Origin: Robiginitomaculum sp.
Lineage (GTDB): Bacteria; Pseudomonadota; Alphaproteobacteria; Caulobacterales; Maricaulaceae
DNA: 8,571 bases
Direction of reading: 5' to 3'
Assembly: GCA_002733485.1 (NCBI GenBank)
Contig: NVVU01000031.1
Span: forward strand, 23,837 to 32,407
The notes below the pieces were generated by a model, which was not told the origin of the DNA, did no database searches, and saw nothing but the letters and a program-made list of their open reading frames with translations. The position numbers and the translations under genes are program-made. Shown piece after piece: positions 4,449-8,571 of the stretch. Position 1 is the first letter of the stretch; every line of letters begins with the position of its first letter.

Positions 4449-7400
4449 TTATTGCGCGGCGGCCAGGGTTTCGGCCCGTTGCAAATCAACAGACACTAAT
4501 TGCGAAACCCCGCGTTCCGCCATGGTAACCCCGTAAAGGCGGTCAACGCGGGACATGGTAACGGGGTTATGGGTGATGATCACAAAGCGGGTGTTGGTAC
4601 GGCGGCGCATTTCGTCCAGCATGACGCAGAAGCGGTTCACATTGGCATCATCCAGCGGTGCCTCCACTTCATCCAGTACACAAACCGGGGCCGGATTGGA
4701 CAAAAACACTGCAAAAATAAGCGCCACAGCGGTCAGGGATTGCTCACCGCCCGAAAGCAGCGACATGGTATCGAGCTTTTTGCCCGGCGGGCTGGCATAA
4801 ATCTCAAGGCCGGCATCCAGCGGATCATCTGATTCGGTCAGGCGCAATTCTGCCTGTCCGCCGCCAAACAGGGTCAGGAACAGGGATTGGAAATGGCCAT
4901 TTATCTCGTCAAAGGCACTGAGCAGGCGGGTGCGCCCTTCGGCGTTCAGGCTTTCAATACCCAGGCGCAACTTGGCAATGGCGGCCATCAGGTCATCACG
5001 ATCCGTCCCCATGGTTTTCAGGCGTTCTTCGGCCTCCTCGGCCTCTTCGGCGGCACGCAGGTTCACCGGGCCGATGCCATCGCGATGACGACGCAGGGTT
5101 TCCAGTTTTTGTTCAGCGATATGCACATCGGCGGGGATGTCATTTAACGTTTCCCCCTGAGCCGCCAGACTTTCGGGGGCACAGTGCAGGGTTTCTTCTG
5201 TATGGCTAACGATTTCCGCCAACCGTTCCTGCGCGCTTTGCAGGCGGGCTTCACCGCCTGCGCGCTGTTCGCGCAATTTTGCTGCTTCCGCCTCGGCCTC
5301 GCGGGCATGGCTCTCGGCCTCGCGGCGTTTGCTTTCCGCCTGGGCGAGTTTGTCGGCGGCGGCGGTGCGCCGTTCCTCTGCTTCCTGCGCCGCTGCAAAG
5401 GCCTTGGCCCGGCGTTCCCTAATTTCATCAGGGGCGGAACGGGCCTTTTCCAGATCGTGCTGACAGGTTTGTTCGCGCTTTAGTAACGTCTCAATACGTG
5501 CATTTGCCTTATCGGTGCGTTCGCGCCATTGGCCCAGCTCTGCCTCGATCGCGGCAAGACGCACGGCGCGAACTTCGGCTTCGCGGACCAGTGCGCGCAA
5601 GGCTCCGTCTGCATCGGCGGCCTTGGCGCGTGCGGATCCGGCTTTTTCTTCTGCCTCGATAATAACGCGTCGGTCTTCCTGGATATCCTGATCGGGTAAA
5701 GCTGCCAGTTCCGCCTCGGCCTCAGCAACGGTGTTCTGTGCCTCAGCCCATGCATCCTGCCAGCGGATCAGGGCCTCTTGTTGTGCCTGTGCCCGGGCGG
5801 TCTGGGCACTTTGCTTGCGGTCCAGTTCGGCCAGTTGTGCCGAAACCAGCCGAACCGCCTGTTCCAGCTCGGGCAGGGCTTTGCGGGCGGCCTTTTCCAT
5901 ACTGCGGGCTTCGCTGGCACTGGTTTTGGCACCCAGCCATACTTGGCGTGCCGTTTGTGCTTCATCGGCGGCGCTGGCGGATAAAGGCTCTAATGCGGCC
6001 AGTCGGTTGCGCTGTTCCAGACGTAGTGCCGCCGGGGCTGGGGCGTCGGCATTGGCACGTAAACCATCCCAGCGCCATAAATTCCCCTCCTGGCTGACCA
6101 GTCGCTGGCCGGGTTTAAGGAGCATGGAAAGCGCCGGTCCTTTGTCAGCATCCACCAGCCCGGTTTGTGATAAACGCGCAGTCAGGAGATCCGGCCCTTT
6201 GACAAATTCGGCCATGCACCCAGCGCCCTCGGGCAGGGCGAGGCTGACCTCGGGTGCTTTATGCCAGTGTATGGGGGCCTGTTCTTCGCTGGAGGCTTGT
6301 AAATCGTCGCCCAGCGCTACGGCCAGCGCGCGCTCATAACCCGGGGTGACACTGATCTGTTCAGATATTTCGGGCCAGTCGCGCCCTTCCTGTCCCTGCA
6401 GTGCTTTGGACAGGCCATCGGTTTCCGCCTGCAAGGCCGCTTCATGGCGGCGGGTATCATCAAAACGATCCCGGCTGGAACGTTCGGTTGCCTCTGCTTT
6501 CAGACGTGATTTTTCGGTACTGACAAGGGTTTGTCTGGCGCTTTCCAAGGTCTGTTCGGCCTTGCAGACGGCGTCTTGCGCGGCAAGATAGCTGGCCCCG
6601 GCCACTGTATCCTTCGCCAGGCTGGCAAGCGTTGCTTCGGCGCGGGTAACTTCCTGCTGGGCGCGTTCCATTTGTGCATTGGTCTGGGCGCAGGCCTGTT
6701 CTGCAGCCCGGCGATCGGCCACACGGCCGGCGCGTTCCACCTGTATCCCGGATAAGGCCGCCTCGGCCTCGGCCCGCGTTTTAGCGGTTTCATCGCGGCG
6801 ACGTGTCAGTTCGGCAACCGCGCTTTCATCCACCCCCACGCTTTGCAGGGCGCGTTCTTCTTCCTCGAGGCGAATGATGGTGTTTTTGCCATCCTCGATC
6901 AGCGTTTCCTCATGTTCCCGATCCCGGCTCAGTTCTTCAAGGCGTGCTGATAGACGGTCAATATGGCTTTGGGCTTCGCGGGCATCGCGCTCGACCGCCT
7001 CTACAGCGGCGCTGGTGCGGGCCACAAGGGCAGCGGCGATGGCTTCTTCCTGCCTTAGAGTATCCATGCCATCGGCGCTTTGCTCGGCTAGGGTGCGGGC
7101 TGCACTGGCGGCACTGGCCAGTTCACCGGTCATGCCGGTGATGGCCTGTAATTCGGCTTGCAGCGTTTCCACCTGCGCTTTGGCACTGTTCCAGCGCAAA
7201 TGAGCGGCGAAGGCCTCTAGCGCGCGAATTTGCGCTGACAGATTGCGATATCGTGTGGCGGCTCTCACCTGACGTTTGAGCTGCGCATGCTGGGCTTCAA
7301 TCTCACCAAAGACGTCATCCAGCCGGGAAAGATTGTTCTCGGCCGCGCGCAGGCGTAATTCGGCTTCATGGCGACGGTTATGCAGGCCGGAAATACCGGC

Positions 7401-7901
7401 AGCTTCTTCCAGAACCCGGCGGCGGTTTTGCGGCTTGGCAGCGATCAGTTCTGAAATCTGGCCCTGGCGAACCAGTGCCGGTGAATTAGCCCCTGATGAG
7501 GCATCCGCAAACAGCAATTGCACATCGCGCGCGCGGACTTCGGCTCCGTTAATGCGATAGGTGGATCCGGCACCCCGGGTAATGCGTCGCGAGACTTCCA
7601 GAACGTCGCAATCGTTAAAGCGGGCCGGGGCGGTGCGGTCGGCATTATCGACAATTAATACCACTTCGGCATGATTGCGTGCCGGCCTTCCAGTGGAGCC
7701 GGAGAAAATCACCTCGTCCATGGCCCCGGCGCGCATGGCTTTGGCGGAATTAGCCCCCATTACCCAGCGCAGGGATTCCAGAATATTGGACTTTCCGCAG
7801 CCGTTGGGGCCAACCACACCGGTCAGGCCCGGCTCGATGCGAAATTCGGCCGGGTCGATAAAGGATTTAAATCCCGCCAGTTTGAGCGAGGTGAATTGCA
7901 C
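4449..7901 (-). CDS. smc: Chromosome segregation protein SMC
   Basis: Core ATPase of the bacterial condensin, which loads on DNA with ScpA and ScpB and extrudes loops to keep sister chromosomes apart. The 1150 residues are full length. The N-terminal head starts MQFTSLKLAGFKSFIDP and has Walker A GPNGCGKSN (31-39) and the Q-loop region LVRQGQISELI (143-153). A first coiled-coil arm (about 170-505) leads to the hinge (about 508-635; GYERALAVALGDDLQA at 521-536, LVSQEGNLWRWDGL at 601-614), which is of the short alphaproteobacterial type. The second arm runs from about 636 to 940, followed by GIGPVNLRA, signature LSGGEQSLTAVAL (1049-1061), Walker B VCVLDEVEAPLDD (1073-1085, Asp1077, Glu1078) and the switch histidine 1111. 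All catalytic parts are intact. The start is GTG at 7901-7899, three bases after the dsbA-like stop, with GAGGAT at 7916-7911 inside that gene, so the two are probably co-transcribed. Confidence 0.97.
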   Translation of the reverse strand: MQFTSLKLAGFKSFIDPAEFRIEPGLTGVVGPNGCGKSNILESLRWVMGANSAKAMRAGAMDEVIFSGSTGRPARNHAEVVLIVDNADRTAPARFNDCDVLEVSRRITRGAGSTYRINGAEVRARDVQLLFADASSGANSPALVRQGQISELIAAKPQNRRRVLEEAAGISGLHNRRHEAELRLRAAENNLSRLDDVFGEIEAQHAQLKRQVRAATRYRNLSAQIRALEAFAAHLRWNSAKAQVETLQAELQAITGMTGELASAASAARTLAEQSADGMDTLRQEEAIAAALVARTSAAVEAVERDAREAQSHIDRLSARLEELSRDREHEETLIEDGKNTIIRLEEEERALQSVGVDESAVAELTRRRDETAKTRAEAEAALSGIQVERAGRVADRRAAEQACAQTNAQMERAQQEVTRAEATLASLAKDTVAGASYLAAQDAVCKAEQTLESARQTLVSTEKSRLKAEATERSSRDRFDDTRRHEAALQAETDGLSKALQGQEGRDWPEISEQISVTPGYERALAVALGDDLQASSEEQAPIHWHKAPEVSLALPEGAGCMAEFVKGPDLLTARLSQTGLVDADKGPALSMLLKPGQRLVSQEGNLWRWDGLRANADAPAPAALRLEQRNRLAALEPLSASAADEAQTARQVWLGAKTSASEARSMEKAARKALPELEQAVRLVSAQLAELDRKQSAQTARAQAQQEALIRWQDAWAEAQNTVAEAEAELAALPDQDIQEDRRVIIEAEEKAGSARAKAADADGALRALVREAEVRAVRLAAIEAELGQWRERTDKANARIETLLKREQTCQHDLEKARSAPDEIRERRAKAFAAAQEAEERRTAAADKLAQAESKRREAESHAREAEAEAAKLREQRAGGEARLQSAQERLAEIVSHTEETLHCAPESLAAQGETLNDIPADVHIAEQKLETLRRHRDGIGPVNLRAAEEAEEAEERLKTMGTDRDDLMAAIAKLRLGIESLNAEGRTRLLSAFDEINGHFQSLFLTLFGGGQAELRLTESDDPLDAGLEIYASPPGKKLDTMSLLSGGEQSLTAVALIFAVFLSNPAPVCVLDEVEAPLDDANVNRFCVMLDEMRRRTNTRFVIITHNPVTMSRVDRLYGVTMAERGVSQLVSVDLQRAETLAAAQ

Positions 7902-7904
7902 GTG

Positions 7905-8571
7905 TTAGTGATCCTCAGCTTCTGGTTCTGGCGCGGCCTCGGCATCTGGTGCTGGTTTTGGCTCTGGCTTGATCCCCAGAATCGGGTTGAAAATCTCTTC
8001 GAAGCTTTCGAGATCGCGTACCCGTGGCCGTAATTTCCCATTGATAACAAAAGACGGCGTGCCGGTAATCTTGAACTCATCTCTCGCGATTTTACTGACT
8101 TCCTGAATACGCTTGATGTTGGCTTCATCACTGACACAGGCATCAAAGTCGGCCTGGTTGATCCCGGCGGTGGCGGCCATTTCCATCAGGGCTTTGCGAG
8201 GATTATTCGAAGTGACCCAATAGCGCTGTTTTTCGTACAGGATATCCAGCAGGTCGAAATACTTGTCCGGGCCAGCGCACCGTGCCACGGCTTCTCCGCC
8301 AACCGCATAGGGGACCGGCGGGGTTGGGAACTGGCGGAAGACAAACCGTACCTTGCCGGTATCTATGTATTTTTTCTTCAATTCGGGAAAAACTTCTTCG
8401 TGAAAATCGGCACAGTGCGGGCAGGTCAGCGAAGCATATTCAATCATGACAATCGGGGCCTTGGGATCGCCCATGGCCATATCATCATCCCGTTCAGCAG
8501 ATGAGCGAGTGGCATCATTGGACCCACCCCCCCCGCAAGCGGCGAGTGCCACGCTAAGGACAAGCGGCGTT
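7905..8571 (-). CDS. DsbA-like thiol:disulfide oxidoreductase, predicted lipoprotein (N-terminus cut by window edge)
   Basis: Predicted cell-envelope thioredoxin-fold protein that forms or reshuffles disulfides. Counting from the in-frame GTG at 8552: active site CPHC at 44-47 in EYASLTCPHCADFHEEVFP, and the cis-proline loop TGTPSFVINGK (163-173, Pro166). A second cysteine pair, Cys92 and Cys139, could form an extra structural disulfide, known from some alphaproteobacterial DsbA proteins. The frame has no stop upstream of that GTG and reads TPLVLSVALAAC then GGGGS to the window edge, which is the end of a lipoprotein signal peptide with lipobox LAAC. The real start therefore lies beyond 8571 and the GTG is internal. 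The linker after the lipid cysteine is Gly/Ser-rich, and the C-terminus is a Pro/Glu/Ala-rich tail (about 194-213). An 8-G run encodes the linker. Next gene is smc, three bases on. Confidence 0.9.
   Translation of the reverse strand, partial: TPLVLSVALAACGGGGSNDATRSSAERDDDMAMGDPKAPIVMIEYASLTCPHCADFHEEVFPELKKKYIDTGKVRFVFRQFPTPPVPYAVGGEAVARCAGPDKYFDLLDILYEKQRYWVTSNNPRKALMEMAATAGINQADFDACVSDEANIKRIQEVSKIARDEFKITGTPSFVINGKLRPRVRDLESFEEIFNPILGIKPEPKPAPDAEAAPEPEAEDH

Noticed and set aside
5731..6339. Plus-strand open frame of 202 codons inside smc
   Set aside because: Serine/arginine/alanine-rich shadow on the opposite strand of the smc hinge and coiled-coil region; smc is intact across it.
4449..7901. 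Possible degenerate or unusual SMC because the hinge lacks the canonical SMC hinge sequence
   Set aside because: The short hinge with GYERALAVALGDD and LWRWDG is what I expect of alphaproteobacterial SMC, and both ATPase heads are complete.

Overview
The window looks like chromosomal DNA from an alphaproteobacterium. The grounds are an F0-only ATP synthase operon in the order atpI-atpB-atpE-atpF'-atpF with separate b' and b subunits and no F1 genes, an SMC protein with the short alphaproteobacterial-type hinge, and a DsbA-like gene directly upstream of smc. Base composition and codon use look even throughout. I see no insertion sequence, phage gene, tRNA, rRNA or CRISPR array. I cannot name the genus.

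Layout. (1) Positions 1-595, minus strand: a TetR/AcrR-family regulator with a WHG-type C-terminal domain, cut off at its C-terminus by the window edge. Its N-terminus carries three consecutive cysteines. (2) Positions 596-701: a divergent intergenic region with a perfect 15-bp palindrome overlapping the predicted tetR promoter, plus a second 8-4-8 inverted repeat. (3) Positions 702-1334, plus strand: a YdjA-like nitroreductase, divergent from tetR and a plausible target of it. (4) Positions 1407-1682, plus strand: a small basic membrane protein with its own sigma-70-like promoter. (5) Positions 1692-1720: a hairpin terminator shared by the convergent plus- and minus-strand units. (6) Positions 1751-4319, minus strand: the five-gene F0 operon, which makes the membrane proton channel and peripheral stalk of ATP synthase. 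(7) Positions 4320-4448: the F0 promoter region, with a TTGACT-N17-TAGATT promoter, an inverted repeat over its -10 box and an AT-only tract. (8) Positions 4449-7901, minus strand: full-length smc, the chromosome condensation ATPase. (9) Positions 7905-8571, minus strand: a DsbA-like thioredoxin-fold protein three bases upstream of smc. Its reading frame continues off the window through a lipobox, so it is a predicted lipoprotein whose true start lies outside.

How the genes work together: the minus-strand block dsbA-smc, then atpIBEF'F, is housekeeping. The F0 proteins assemble with F1 subunits that must be encoded elsewhere. The tetR/nitroreductase pair is a typical divergent regulator-target cassette, probably responding to a reactive or redox-active compound. 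Nothing here amounts to a clearly new system. The most unusual points are the triple-cysteine regulator with its two nested inverted repeats, and the G8 tract at the lipobox of the DsbA-like lipoprotein.
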